A DNA stretch of 64,000 nucleotides from Oleispira sp. (GCA_016765295.1 JAESQF010000134.1:41320-105319); one strand, 5' to 3'. Shown: positions 9,561-20,202, numbered from the stretch's first letter. Numbers and translations: made by a program. Notes: generated by a model not told the origin, from the letters alone.

Positions 9561-9617
9561 TGCACTGGCCTTTGATTCGCTGAGGGTGAATTTGGTTGTC
9601 GATTTTCACGACAATCA

Positions 9618-9649
9618 ATTATGCCATTGTTTAAAGTGATTATGCCATT
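9618..9649. promoter_or_regulatory. Direct repeat in the LysR / DJ-1-like intergenic region
   Basis: ATTATGCCATT at 9618-9628 and 9639-9649, 21-bp period. Confidence 0.5.
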
Positions 9650-9783
9650 TTTGGAATCTTTAGAATTCTTTTTATCTATATATCAATTAATTGGATTTGC
9701 GTAAAGTGCCCGTCATCAAGTTCACCGGCCCAGTAGGGGCTGACTTTAATAGTTAAATTGTTTAAATAGACGGGATAGAAATC

Positions 9784-10341
9784 ATGAAGAAGATATTACT
9801 ACTTGCGGGCGATTACGTTGAAGATTACGAAATCATGGTGCCTTTTCAGGCGTTGCAGATGGTTGGCCATGAAGTGAGCGCTGTGTGCCCTGATAAAGTT
9901 GCCGGTGATTCGGTTATTACTGCGATTCATGATTTCGAAGGTGATCAAACTTTCAGTGAAAAGCCAGGCCATCGCTTTACCTTGAATGCCAGCTTTGATG
10001 ATATTGAACTGACTGATTTTGATGCTTTGGTAATTCCCGGTGGCAGAGCGCCTGAGTATCTTCGCCTTGATCAGCGTGTGCTAGCAATCGTTCAGTACTT
10101 TGCTGAAACCAATAAGCCAATTGCCGCTGTTTGCCACGGTACGCAATTATTGACGGCGGCGGGAATTCTAGAAGGACGTACTTGTACGGGTTATCCAACG
10201 GTTGAGCCGGAAGTTAACGCGGTCGGTGGTCGTTATATTAAAACCGAGGCTGATAATGTGGTGGTTGATGGCAATCTTGTGACGTCTCCTGCTTGGCCTT
10301 CACACCCTAAATGGTTAGCGGCGTTTTTAAAATTATTATAA
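9784..10341 (+). CDS. DJ-1/PfpI family protein
   Basis: [21 protein letters not shown]...[15 protein letters not shown]...[15 protein letters not shown]. Confidence 0.93.
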   Translation: MKKILLLAGDYVEDYEIMVPFQALQMVGHEVSAVCPDKVAGDSVITAIHDFEGDQTFSEKPGHRFTLNASFDDIELTDFDALVIPGGRAPEYLRLDQRVLAIVQYFAETNKPIAAVCHGTQLLTAAGILEGRTCTGYPTVEPEVNAVGGRYIKTEADNVVVDGNLVTSPAWPSHPKWLAAFLKLL

Positions 10342-10404
10342 GAGTAGGTTAAGAAGAAACAGGTTGAAAGACTAGATAGAAAGATTAAATAGAAGGAGCA
10401 GGTT

Positions 10405-10749
10405 ATGGGTATCTTCATCATTATTGGATTTTACTGTTTAGGTGAATTCACTCATAGCTTTCTCCATTTACCGATACCTGGGGCGGTGATTGGTATGGTG
10501 TATTTATATCTCTATTTATTAATGCACAAGGGTGCTTCTTTCTCATTACAGCGTAGTGGTCGGTTATTGATTTCAAACCTGCCTCTATTATTAATCCCTA
10601 GTTCTGCCGGGGTGGTGCTTTGCATCAGTTTATTAGAACAGCAAGGCTTAGTCATCGCACTTATATTAAGTACCACTATCGTATTTTCGTTAATTTTAAC
10701 GGCTTGGATGATGAGCCGACTGCAAAGGCGCTTTTATCATGAGCCTTAA
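10405..10749 (+). CDS. CidA/LrgA family holin-like membrane protein
   Basis: PIPGAVIGMVYLY...SNLPLLLIPSSAGVV. Confidence 0.88.
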   Translation: MGIFIIIGFYCLGEFTHSFLHLPIPGAVIGMVYLYLYLLMHKGASFSLQRSGRLLISNLPLLLIPSSAGVVLCISLLEQQGLVIALILSTTIVFSLILTAWMMSRLQRRFYHEP

Positions 10750-11419
10750 TTATCAATCGCTTCTGCTGTTTTCTCTTACCGTAATTTCCTTTGCCATTGC
10801 TAAGATAGCGTACCATCGAGGCAAGAATAATATTTTATTACAGCCCTTATTAGTTGGCGTTATCTTAGTGGTTTTCTGTTTGTATTTTTTAAATATCCCA
10901 TACAGTCAGTACATTGATAGTAATCGTATTTTTCAATGGTTGTTGGGTCCTGCGGTTGTCTCTTTAGCGATTCCTTTATATAAAAATTCGCATCATATTC
11001 GACAATGGCTTGGGGGCGTTCTGCTGACAATTGTTATCTCGGCGAGCCTAGGTGTTTTAATCACTTGGATGATTAGCCAGTTGTTCGAATTACAGCTAAA
11101 TACTCAGATTGCCTTAATTACTAAATCTGCCACAACCCCTATTGCCTTATCGATTAATGAAGTGCTCAGCGGCAATAAGGCGCTGGCGGCCACGGTTGTT
11201 ATGTTTACTGGATTATTCGGGGCTATGATTGGCCCTGTGTTACTTACGCGCTTGGGTTTTCATGATCATAGAATTATGGGCCTAGCGCTTGGCTTAACCT
11301 CCCATGCTATTGGTACTCAAAAAGCATTGGAGATAAGTCCACTATGTGGCGCCTTCGCGGCTTTCGCTATGACACTAACGGGAGGGTTTCTCGCGTTAGT
11401 ATTGCCATTTCTAGTGTGA
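10739..11419 (+). CDS. LrgB/CidB family membrane protein
   Basis: LGPAVVSLAIPLYK, KSATTPIALSI, GLTSHAIGTQKALE; overlaps the lrgA-like ORF. Confidence 0.9.
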   Translation: MSLNYQSLLLFSLTVISFAIAKIAYHRGKNNILLQPLLVGVILVVFCLYFLNIPYSQYIDSNRIFQWLLGPAVVSLAIPLYKNSHHIRQWLGGVLLTIVISASLGVLITWMISQLFELQLNTQIALITKSATTPIALSINEVLSGNKALAATVVMFTGLFGAMIGPVLLTRLGFHDHRIMGLALGLTSHAIGTQKALEISPLCGAFAAFAMTLTGGFLALVLPFLV

Positions 11420-11512
11420 TTGAGCATTTAGGGCAGAATGTATCGATGTAATATTGATCGAATAAAGCTTATCCTATAACCCTATTTATAATAATTTTTA
11501 GGGTCATACATC

Positions 11513-13558
11513 ATGCAAGCTAGCCGTATAAGCTTAATGACATGTCTTTTCAGTCTGTGCTTACTTTTGATGTCATGTACAGAAGAGGTAATACCCGCCG
11601 CTATCGATGAGCGTGAAGCGTTACGTGTCTTAAGCTGGGGTGGTGGTGAATCTCTTCTACTGCGTAATGGTTCTCCTGTATCTTTAGAATTTGAATACTT
11701 GCAGCGCTTTGCTGATGAGAAAAATTTGCGTCTTGAATTCGTCATGTTAATGGAATTTAAGCAGCTGATCCCCGCACTATTAGCCGGTAAAGGCGATGTT
11801 ATCGCCAGTAACTTAACCATTACTGATGCTCGTAAAGAGCTAGTCGCTTTCACTAAGCCGATCACGGAAACTCTAGAGTATTTAGTGACAGGCATTAATT
11901 CCAAACCGTTAAAGTCACCCAAAGACCTTAACGGAAGAGAAGTTATTGTTCAGCAAGGCAAGTCTTATGAAGAAACGGCACTCGGGCTGATAAAGGCTTA
12001 TCCACAACTCAAGCTGCGTATGATCGATGCCAAGATAGACAGCGAACAAATGCTGGATAAAGTGGCTTCAGGTGAATTTGACATCATTATAAAAGATGGC
12101 AATTTATTGGAAGCTGCCCAGCTTTATCGTGATGATTTACAGAAAGGTATGCAGGCCAGTGCGACACGAGAAATTGCTATTGCGGTTGCACCTGACAATA
12201 CAAAACTATTGCATAAACTTAATGAATTTTTGCAGTTGCAAAGCATTGCACTGGTAGATAATGGTCGTTATAAAAATCGCTGGGAAAAAATAAAAAAAAC
12301 CAAAACGATTAGATTTGTTATGCGAAATAACTTTTCATCATATTTTATCTGGCGTGGACAACTATTAGGTTTTAACTATGAGCTGGCAAAAAAGTTTGCT
12401 CAAGATAATGGCTTACGTTATGAAATTGTCGTAGCCCCAGATCATGCATCTATGCTTGATTACCTGCTATTAGATAAAGCCGATGTTGCGTTGGGGTTTT
12501 TGAATCCGACCCAAAGACGCAAGGATAAAGGCATCGCGTTTTCTGTACCCTATCATTACGCCTCTCAGCTTCTTGTTTCTCAAGTAGACGATCAAACTAT
12601 TACTGATATCGGGGATTTGCAGAATAGAACCGTCGTGGTGCGTAAGAGTAGTGCTTATTGGGATACGATGTTAGAGATTGTAGAAAAAACACCTAATGTT
12701 TCATTATTAGCGGCGTCTGAAAATCAAGAATCAGAAGAGTTGATTGAAGGTGTTGCGGATGGCTTATATGATTTGACGGTAGCAGATAGTCATATCGTAA
12801 ATTTAGAAATGGTATTTATCGATAAAATCAAATCAGTATTTCCTCTAACAAAGCCCCTGGGGCAAAGTTGGGCTACGAAAAATGGCCATGACCAATTGCT
12901 TAAAAATATCGATGGCTTTATTAATAAACATTATAAAGGTTTGTTTTATAATATTAAATACCAGCAATACTTCACCAGTGGAAGAAAAATTGATGCCCGT
13001 AGGGATGATTATTTAAGCTTACGCAATAGTGGTACTTTATCGCCCTATGATGAGCTGGTTAAAAAGTATGCCAAACAATATGAGTTTGATTGGCGTCTAA
13101 TGGTTGCTCAAATGCATCAGGAAAGTCGCTTTGATCCCAATGCACGTTCGTTTGCAGGTGCTCGTGGATTATTTCAACTAATGCCTAGAACCGCTAAGCA
13201 AATGGGATTAGAAAATGTTAATGATCCTGCGATTGGCATTCACGCGGGCATTAAATATATGGATTGGGTGCGCGAGCGAATGACTTACATTAATCCTGAA
13301 GAAGATCAGCTGATCTGGTTTACGTTGGCGGCTTATAACTCCGGTGCAGGGCATGTGCGAGATGCCGTGAGTTTAGCACGTAAAAAAGGTTGGAATGAGC
13401 GTCGCTGGTTTGGCAATGTAGAAAAAGCTATGCTGCTATTATCAAAGAATGTGTATGCCAGCAAGGCGCGCCATGGTTATGTGCGTGGACATGAGCCTGT
13501 TCATTATGTGCATGCGATTAAAAACCGCTTTGATACCTTTCAATATTTGGTCGATTAA
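11513..13558 (+). CDS. MltF-like membrane-bound lytic transglycosylase with two SBP_bac_3-like domains plus a C-terminal SLT domain
   Basis: Lipoprotein signal LLLMSC; two successive periplasmic binding-like segments; QMHQESRFDPNARSFAGARGLFQLMPRTAKQMG SLT motif. Confidence 0.88.
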   Translation: MQASRISLMTCLFSLCLLLMSCTEEVIPAAIDEREALRVLSWGGGESLLLRNGSPVSLEFEYLQRFADEKNLRLEFVMLMEFKQLIPALLAGKGDVIASNLTITDARKELVAFTKPITETLEYLVTGINSKPLKSPKDLNGREVIVQQGKSYEETALGLIKAYPQLKLRMIDAKIDSEQMLDKVASGEFDIIIKDGNLLEAAQLYRDDLQKGMQASATREIAIAVAPDNTKLLHKLNEFLQLQSIALVDNGRYKNRWEKIKKTKTIRFVMRNNFSSYFIWRGQLLGFNYELAKKFAQDNGLRYEIVVAPDHASMLDYLLLDKADVALGFLNPTQRRKDKGIAFSVPYHYASQLLVSQVDDQTITDIGDLQNRTVVVRKSSAYWDTMLEIVEKTPNVSLLAASENQESEELIEGVADGLYDLTVADSHIVNLEMVFIDKIKSVFPLTKPLGQSWATKNGHDQLLKNIDGFINKHYKGLFYNIKYQQYFTSGRKIDARRDDYLSLRNSGTLSPYDELVKKYAKQYEFDWRLMVAQMHQESRFDPNARSFAGARGLFQLMPRTAKQMGLENVNDPAIGIHAGIKYMDWVRERMTYINPEEDQLIWFTLAAYNSGAGHVRDAVSLARKKGWNERRWFGNVEKAMLLLSKNVYASKARHGYVRGHEPVHYVHAIKNRFDTFQYLVD

Positions 13559-13580
13559 ATCTATCTTAGTTGTTGATTAC

Positions 13581-14681
13581 TTAATTTTGAATGCTAGCAA
13601 CCGATGTGAAGTATTCTTTTATTAAACGATTAGCCCAAGGCTTGGCCGTTATTCCTTCGAAATACGCGCAATGACTGCCGCGCTGGGTGAGCACTAAAAT
13701 AATATTATCCATGGCCTCAATACGGTGCTGGTTCTGGTATACATTCTCTATATGACAAATTGGATCATCCTCGGCATTTAAAATAAGCAGGGGTATCTTA
13801 ATCTGATCAAACACTACGGAAGGATTAGAATTTTGCATATAGTCTTCCGCGCTTTTATGACCTGCTATTTCATATAGGTGTTGATGAAATTCGTGTAAGT
13901 CTTGTGTGTTTTTTAATGCGGGTAAAGATTCTAGGTGTTGAAAGGTTTCTTCATTCGGCTGGATAAATAACTTATGCAGTTTCTTCGTCATCATCTTGCT
14001 ATAAAAGGGCACTGCTCGAGTAAAAGCATTACGCATATCATAAGCTGGGCAATAAGCCACAGCGGCCTTGATGGGAGTATCCGTGCCTTTCTTACCTAGA
14101 TAACTGGCCAGTACACCAGAACCTGCTGAAATTCCGGTCGCGTATAAAGCGGATTGAGGAAAGCAGTTTTGGATATGTTGAATTTGCGCATCGAGATCAA
14201 GCGTATTACCCATGGTATTAAAATTTGCCGACTTGAGGCCCATCTCTCCATGACCGCGACGTACGCAAAGTGCTACCCGCCAGCCTAGTTTTTCTCTCAT
14301 GTAACGCACAAAGCCGCGCATGCTTTGCGGGTTGCCAGATATGGTATGCAGCACCAGCATGGTGGGTGTATTTTCAGCTAAGTCTAAGCCAAGCCAATCG
14401 ACCGCAACTTCACCACCATCTTCCATGGTTAATACATCGTGCCTGTCATACTTTAAGGGCTTAGCAAAGCCCTTGATAAAGCCCAGTGCGATTAATTGCA
14501 TGTGGGTATTGAATAGCCAAGGGGTTGCGTAATACCGTTTAGTTAAAGCACTAGTGGTATTTATTATGCTTTTATTGAATGGGGTTGCTTGATAAATCAG
14601 AGCAGGTTTTTTAGCGACTCTGGCAAAATAATAACAGGCAGAGAATATAAATATTCCTAAGCTAATAAATAATAAAGTCAT
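13581..14681 (-). CDS. YheT-like alpha/beta hydrolase
   Basis: TMLVLHTISGNPQSMRGFVRYM...CVRRGHGEMG...ATGISAGSGVLASYLGKKG; HCAYFEG near the C-terminus. Confidence 0.85.
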   Translation of the reverse strand: MTLLFISLGIFIFSACYYFARVAKKPALIYQATPFNKSIINTTSALTKRYYATPWLFNTHMQLIALGFIKGFAKPLKYDRHDVLTMEDGGEVAVDWLGLDLAENTPTMLVLHTISGNPQSMRGFVRYMREKLGWRVALCVRRGHGEMGLKSANFNTMGNTLDLDAQIQHIQNCFPQSALYATGISAGSGVLASYLGKKGTDTPIKAAVAYCPAYDMRNAFTRAVPFYSKMMTKKLHKLFIQPNEETFQHLESLPALKNTQDLHEFHQHLYEIAGHKSAEDYMQNSNPSVVFDQIKIPLLILNAEDDPICHIENVYQNQHRIEAMDNIILVLTQRGSHCAYFEGITAKPWANRLIKEYFTSVASIQN

Positions 14682-14740
14682 GGAGAGTCGGTCTTCGCAG
14701 TAATAAGACCGGTATTCTAGAAGTAAAAGTATACAGTGTA

Positions 14741-14767
14741 AAGAAAGGCTGGGTAGCAGCCTTTCTT
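14741..14767 (-). terminator. Hairpin terminator between two minus-strand genes
   Basis: AAGAAAGGCTG-GGTAG-CAGCCTTTCTT, perfect 11-bp stem. Confidence 0.55.
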
Positions 14768-14778
14768 AGTCCTCTTGC

Positions 14779-15534
14779 TTATGAGGTTTTAAGCACGGTT
14801 GAAAGGGTGAAATCTAATAATGTATCAACAGGAATAACGACCTGAGATCCAGGACTTAATATTGCCCCCGCAAGACCCACTTTAGCGCCTGTTTTTGCCC
14901 CATCGGAACCATTTGCCAGCCCACCGATCGCTGCACCTCTGGCGACTTTTGCAGCAGAGGCTTTTCCTGTGGCTTGAGTATAAGCGTTAATCGCGCTGGT
15001 TCTTATGGGAATGATTTGACCATTAATTTTAATATCAGTGATGGTTAACAGCATCTTAGCTTTTCCTCGCACTCTCCGGGCTTTTACGGATTCACTAATA
15101 ACGCCATAAACCTGGCTGCCCGCTGGAGCTACGGTTGTGCCATTACTTACCAAGGCACCTTCAAGCACGGCGGTGAATTTGTGCCCGGTTGTATGTTTAC
15201 CGGTACTTAAGGTATCACTTAGGCGAATGGTGATCATGGATCCCACGGGTATTTCCACAGGGCCAGTGGCTTTAGTGCTCGTCACTGCAGGTTTAGTAGA
15301 TTGAGCAACAGGTTTGGCAGCTTCAGTATTAGACGAGCCCATTGAAATATTTTTTACATCTTTCGCATTGAAATTCATGGTAATGCCATCGACTTCAAAT
15401 GAGATTGAATCCCCTGAGCGACCGGTGAAATCCCCTTGGAATATTTTACCATTACTTAATTCGATGCTATCTGCATAAGTTATGGTGGCTAAGCTGAAGA
15501 GTAGAGCTGAATACAGTATTTTAGTAAAAGTCAT
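14779..15534 (-). CDS. Exported protein of unknown function with glycine-rich segment
   Basis: Signal peptide MTFTKILYSALLFSLATITYA; repeated GAAIGGLANGSDGAKTGAKVGLAGAILSPGSQVVIP. Confidence 0.55.
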   Translation of the reverse strand: MTFTKILYSALLFSLATITYADSIELSNGKIFQGDFTGRSGDSISFEVDGITMNFNAKDVKNISMGSSNTEAAKPVAQSTKPAVTSTKATGPVEIPVGSMITIRLSDTLSTGKHTTGHKFTAVLEGALVSNGTTVAPAGSQVYGVISESVKARRVRGKAKMLLTITDIKINGQIIPIRTSAINAYTQATGKASAAKVARGAAIGGLANGSDGAKTGAKVGLAGAILSPGSQVVIPVDTLLDFTLSTVLKTS

Positions 15535-15648
15535 AAGTGATCCTAATATTAATTAATATGAGACTCGGTAGATCTCATTGCATTTATGCTGTGATGATAA
15601 AAAAGATAATAAGTTCAGAGGCTTTAAGTATCATAAACGGTTACTGAA

Positions 15649-15674
15649 GGCTGGAATGAGCGCCGCTGGTTTGG
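15649..15674 (+). pseudogene. Short remnant related to the SLT domain of the upstream mltF-like gene
   Basis: GGCTGGAATGAGCGCCGCTGGTTTGG matches 13389-13414 (GGTTGGAATGAGCGTCGCTGGTTTGG) at 24/26; encodes GWNERRWFG; reading frame closed on both sides. Confidence 0.45.
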
Positions 15675-15920
15675 TTTGCCGCGTTGGTTTATTCGTTGCA
15701 AGTAGGCTATCAGCTATTAACTAATCATTTATTTCTGCCTTATGGGATATCTTTTTAAGCTTTGTATTGACCATGCTTATACATGTTTTTGGTAATCCAT
15801 TCGCCAGCAACGAATATATCAGTGCATTATTCGGTGCTTATGTCTCAGGTGATTATATAAAAAAGAATAATATAGCAATGACTTACTAAGATTAGTAAGT
15901 CTGCTTGCTCTGCGTTTTCT

Positions 15921-16493
15921 TCAGCGTTTACGCGTAGGGTCTTTTCCCAAAATGAACGCCATGATAATGCCGACGATAAATCCGAATAAGTGAGATTCAA
16001 ATGAAACCCCTGGCATTATAGGTAATACCCCAAAGATTAAGCCGCCGTACATGAAGGCGACCAAACCGCTAATCATAAACAGTTTAAATTCACGACTGAT
16101 AAACCCCGCTACCAGCAGATAGCCAAATAATCCATAAATCACACCACTCATACCAATATGATTCGCACTTCTACCAAAAAACCAAACGAGTAGGCCTCCC
16201 ACTAATGCGCTGGTGGTAAAGACTAATATAAAGCGATTTCGGCCGTGGCTTAATAGTAATACGGTAAATATGAAAAGCGGCACTAGGTTGCTGAATAGAT
16301 GTATTAATCCTCCATGTATAAAAGGGGCAGAAACAATACCGGCTAGAGCATTTAAATTTCTCGGCATGATGCCGAAAGACCTTAAAGAGCCAAAGGTAAA
16401 TTGATTGATGATCTCAATGAGAATTATCACGACGCATAAACTTGCCGCAATTTTTATACGCTTGGAAAAATCGATGTGTGTTCGTTTTATCAT
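15921..16493 (-). CDS. Rhomboid family intramembrane serine protease
   Basis: HGGLIHLFSNLVPLF, NHIGMSGVIYGLFGYL (GxSG), SFESHLFGFIVG (catalytic His). Confidence 0.93.
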   Translation of the reverse strand: MIKRTHIDFSKRIKIAASLCVVIILIEIINQFTFGSLRSFGIMPRNLNALAGIVSAPFIHGGLIHLFSNLVPLFIFTVLLLSHGRNRFILVFTTSALVGGLLVWFFGRSANHIGMSGVIYGLFGYLLVAGFISREFKLFMISGLVAFMYGGLIFGVLPIMPGVSFESHLFGFIVGIIMAFILGKDPTRKR

Positions 16494-16604
16494 AAGTATT
16501 GGCTGTTATGTCATTATCTGTTGATTGAGAATGACCTAATCCTATTTGATTAAAGGTTTTGTTGAAATGATTGTTTTAGCTAAAGTTATTATTTGAGTGG
16601 TTAA

Positions 16605-18002
16605 TCATTCTAACTGGTAACGTTTAATCTTATTAATTAATCCTTGGCGAGTAATTCCTAGCGCTTGTGCAGTATGGGTTTTATTACCCTTATTAGTAGC
16701 CATTTCTTTAGCGATTAACGAGATTTCTAATTCACTAACCTGCTGCTCTAATGTTTTATGAGGCTGTGTTTTATGGAGCAGCTGCTCTGCTTGATTTAAG
16801 GTAGCACTTTCTCCACGTATTAATTCGATTTCTTGCAAACTTAAGCAATTGTTTAAACAGATAGCAGCAGCGCTCTCTAAGGTGTTTTTAAGCTCACGTA
16901 CATTCCCAGGCCAAGGTGTATTGATGAACCAGCTGCTGGCTGCTTTATCGAGACTGATGTCTGTTTTGTGTTCGTGGTTATAACGTATTAGAAAGTGATC
17001 GACCAATACCGCTATATCTTCTCTGCGGCTTCCTAGGTTAGTCGTGCTGATGGTAAGGCCTTTGATGCGGTAATAGAGGTCTTCTCGAAAATCATTGTTT
17101 TGTACGGCTTTAGGCAAGTCTTTATTGGTCGCGCAGACTAAGCGAATATTAAGGGTTTCTAATTGACGGCTACCCACTGGGTAGTAACTTCCATCTTGTA
17201 GTACGCGTAATAACTTCACCTGCATGGCCACCGGCATTTCGCCAATCTCATCGAGGAATAACGTGCCTTTATCGGCACTGGCTAATAGTCCTTTACGGTC
17301 GCTATCAGCACCGGTAAACGCGCCTTTTTTATAGCCAAACAATTCACTTTCTAATAACTCCGCAGGAATGGCTCCGCAATGCACGGATACTATTTTTTGC
17401 TGCTTGCGGTCACTGTTTTGATGGATGGCGTTAGCAATAATTTCTTTACCCGTTCCACTGGGACCTTGAATTAATACCGGCACCTGAGTATTTGATATGC
17501 GTTGAATTAATTCCCGAGTTGATTGAATAGCGCTGCTTTTACCGATCAGTCCAAAGTTGGAAATATCTTGTTGCTGTAATTCATTTTCTAAGTTTTTTAT
17601 TTGCTGCAATAAGCTGTTTTTTTCTAATGCGCGCTGAATAATGACTTTTAGCAGATCAGGGTCGATGGGCTTATTAATAAAATCCCAAGCACCTAACTCA
17701 ATGGCTTTTAAGGCGAGAGCACGATCACTATGAGCGGTTAGTACTAATACCGGAATGTCGTTATAAAACTTTAAATTGTCGAGGCTATCTTCTGGTCTAA
17801 AGCTAGGAGGCAAGGATAAGTCATGAATAACCAGAGCAAATCCTTCGCTGCCTTCATTGAGATTTTTAGCATGATTGAATAGGGCCAGTCCGCTCGCGGC
17901 GTCGTGGGCATATTCAATATGATAGCCTGCTTGCTCTAGCAGCAGTGCGCATAATTCGCAGAAGGCGACTTCATCATCGATTAATAATATTTTAGTTTTC
18001 AT
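16605..18002 (-). CDS. Sigma-54-dependent response regulator (REC-AAA-Fis HTH)
   Basis: GPSGTGKE Walker [16 protein letters not shown]-terminal Fis-type [22 protein letters not shown]. Confidence 0.95.
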   Translation of the reverse strand: MKTKILLIDDEVAFCELCALLLEQAGYHIEYAHDAASGLALFNHAKNLNEGSEGFALVIHDLSLPPSFRPEDSLDNLKFYNDIPVLVLTAHSDRALALKAIELGAWDFINKPIDPDLLKVIIQRALEKNSLLQQIKNLENELQQQDISNFGLIGKSSAIQSTRELIQRISNTQVPVLIQGPSGTGKEIIANAIHQNSDRKQQKIVSVHCGAIPAELLESELFGYKKGAFTGADSDRKGLLASADKGTLFLDEIGEMPVAMQVKLLRVLQDGSYYPVGSRQLETLNIRLVCATNKDLPKAVQNNDFREDLYYRIKGLTISTTNLGSRREDIAVLVDHFLIRYNHEHKTDISLDKAASSWFINTPWPGNVRELKNTLESAAAICLNNCLSLQEIELIRGESATLNQAEQLLHKTQPHKTLEQQVSELEISLIAKEMATNKGNKTHTAQALGITRQGLINKIKRYQLE

Positions 18003-18007
18003 ATAAA

Positions 18008-19990
18008 TTATCTTTCATTGTTCGTTGATGGCTTTTTATTTTCTAATGGGTTTAGAGGCAGGCTTATCACAAAGGATACCGGCCAGCCTAAGTTCTCACT
18101 GTGGGTAATACTACCGTCATGGGCATCGACAATTCGACGTACGATCGATAGCCCCAAGCCACTGCCGCCACTGCGTTGAGTAATAAATGGCTCAAACAAG
18201 TGGGGCATCATATTAGCGGGAATCTTCGGACCGTTATTGTTCACCTGTATCAGGGTTTCGTCTTTACTTTGACTAAGTTCTAATTCTATTTTTCCATCAG
18301 GGGTACTGGCGATAAAGGCGGCGGCATTTTCTAATAGGTTAATGAGAATCTGTTGAATACGCTCGTTATCATATTGTCCCATCAATATAGGTTCGCTGGT
18401 TAAACGAATAGATACTGAAAACAGATTGTTGATTTGTTGAATAACCTGCTGCGCAATACTGACTAGATTTTGATGTGAGGGTTTTAATTCGATATTGCCA
18501 GCGTATGACAAGGTATCGCGAATCATTAATTCAGCACGGGCGACTTGATTTTGTATGCATGCTTTTATTTTGTCATCTGTTTGCGCAGATGCCATGTTAA
18601 TAATATTCAGCGGGTTGCGAAGTTCGTGGGCGATTGCGGCGGTAAGACCACCAAGTTCTACGAGATGTTGTTGTTCTATGCGTTCACGTTCAGCGCGGGC
18701 TTCTATTTTGGCCAGTTGTATTGATCGATCTAGGGATGTGCAGGCATTAGGAATGAGAGCGGCCAGTAATTCTGCCATGTGTTGCTGTGCCGGAGGAATA
18801 TCGTCCCAGCCCGATAGCTGGCAGCTCCAGTCGCCACGTTTGATGCACATGAATAACGCTTTGATGTCTTTTGTCTTAGCTTCACTTGTTTTAGCTTGGT
18901 CTAACTTTGGCTCAAAATAGACATCGCCAGTGGCATTAAGAATTTTTACACCGATGCTATTTTGTTTGCCATGGTGATCAGCGCGCTTGGTTAACGGTGC
19001 ATGCTGTTGCCAAATGCTTTCAATCGTTTGCGCGAGCGCTTGCCAAGAGGTCACTTGGTTTAGTTGCATCAACCACTGGTTTAACGTGACCTCATCAATA
19101 CTGGCCCCAGGATAAACCAGTCGATCGGAAAACTGTTTGGCTGGGCCGTATAGCAGCCAAGCGAGTAATAATAAAATACTGGAATAGATGAAGAGTTGCA
19201 GTGTCGGTACGGTGGCTAGTTCAGTCATTGCGACTGGGGCAATAAAAGCCAGTAACAGGCTCATTAATAGCATCGAAACAATGAGCACGGCTAACCATTG
19301 TATCGCTTGGCTCACCCAGCGGTTCACTTCTACAAGGCGGTAACGCACCACAGAATAAACAACCAGCATCACGTAGCTCGGCAGTGCCAACATAGGGTAG
19401 GGAAAGAAGTCGATCTCAAGGGATGGCAAAATAAAGCTGGTGGCGAGAGAGAAGCCCCAAGCCCCGACGGCGAACATGGCAAGAATCGAGCGTCGTTTAT
19501 TACCTTGGTTATTGCGGTAACCATAAAGCAATAAAATATGCGCGGCGATACCGACGGTAATGGTATATACCAAGTTAAGCCAGCCAATAGAATCTATGTG
19601 GAAAAAGTTAGGGAAAACATTCCAAGCCTCAATATGTCCGCTTTCTCCCCAAATACTTAGAGCGGTGACCGCCATGGCAAACAGGTAAATTAAAGGGGTA
19701 AAGCGATAACTGCGTTCGGCAATCGGAATGCTACCTCGTAGCCATAACAGGACAAAATGTAAAAAGGTGGTAGGGAGTAATGGATTGGCTAATAAAAGAC
19801 TGCGAGCGATTTGATCATGACCTTCAAGCGCAGCGATATGGCCAAAACACCAAATAGCCATCGATAGACAAAAAGCAGCTAGGGCGATAAGAGCGGGTTC
19901 TTCTTTGCGCTTCAGCCACAGCCAATAGGCGGTTCCTGAGGCCGACAGTATGGTTATCCACAAGCTGGCGCTGAATAGGGTGATAAGCAT
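18008..19990 (-). CDS. Membrane sensor histidine kinase with multi-TM N-terminus (PrsK-like architecture)
   Basis: About 8 hydrophobic segments; H-box IAHELRNPLNIIN; N-box QQILINLLENAA; GGSGLGLSIVRRIVDAHDG. Confidence 0.9.
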   Translation of the reverse strand: MLITLFSASLWITILSASGTAYWLWLKRKEEPALIALAAFCLSMAIWCFGHIAALEGHDQIARSLLLANPLLPTTFLHFVLLWLRGSIPIAERSYRFTPLIYLFAMAVTALSIWGESGHIEAWNVFPNFFHIDSIGWLNLVYTITVGIAAHILLLYGYRNNQGNKRRSILAMFAVGAWGFSLATSFILPSLEIDFFPYPMLALPSYVMLVVYSVVRYRLVEVNRWVSQAIQWLAVLIVSMLLMSLLLAFIAPVAMTELATVPTLQLFIYSSILLLLAWLLYGPAKQFSDRLVYPGASIDEVTLNQWLMQLNQVTSWQALAQTIESIWQQHAPLTKRADHHGKQNSIGVKILNATGDVYFEPKLDQAKTSEAKTKDIKALFMCIKRGDWSCQLSGWDDIPPAQQHMAELLAALIPNACTSLDRSIQLAKIEARAERERIEQQHLVELGGLTAAIAHELRNPLNIINMASAQTDDKIKACIQNQVARAELMIRDTLSYAGNIELKPSHQNLVSIAQQVIQQINNLFSVSIRLTSEPILMGQYDNERIQQILINLLENAAAFIASTPDGKIELELSQSKDETLIQVNNNGPKIPANMMPHLFEPFITQRSGGSGLGLSIVRRIVDAHDGSITHSENLGWPVSFVISLPLNPLENKKPSTNNER

Positions 19991-20202
19991 GGCTGTAAAG
20001 TCTCTTTACGGTTGGCGGCTTGAACTGCATAGATAGTTTACACCGGTGTCGATTAATTTAGCTATTCTTTCGTTGCTGCCTCGTCAGAGAGGCTGCAAAC
20101 ATGGCGTTCTAGTGCATGTTATCTAGTCTTTAATAAGTTGGCATGGAAGCCGCTATGAAAGAAGGTAACAAACAAAGAAAAATACATTACAAGGCAGAGT
20201 TT

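Noticed and set aside
15921-16493. Rhomboid as the rhombosortase partner of the GlyGly-CTERM nuclease
   Set aside because: Motifs look like a general rhomboid and it is distant from the nuclease; needs an HMM call.
20139-20152. GG-N10-GC (GGCATGGAAGCCGC) as sigma-54 promoter of cioAB
   Set aside because: The -12 element is CCGC rather than TTGC, so the match is too weak to claim.
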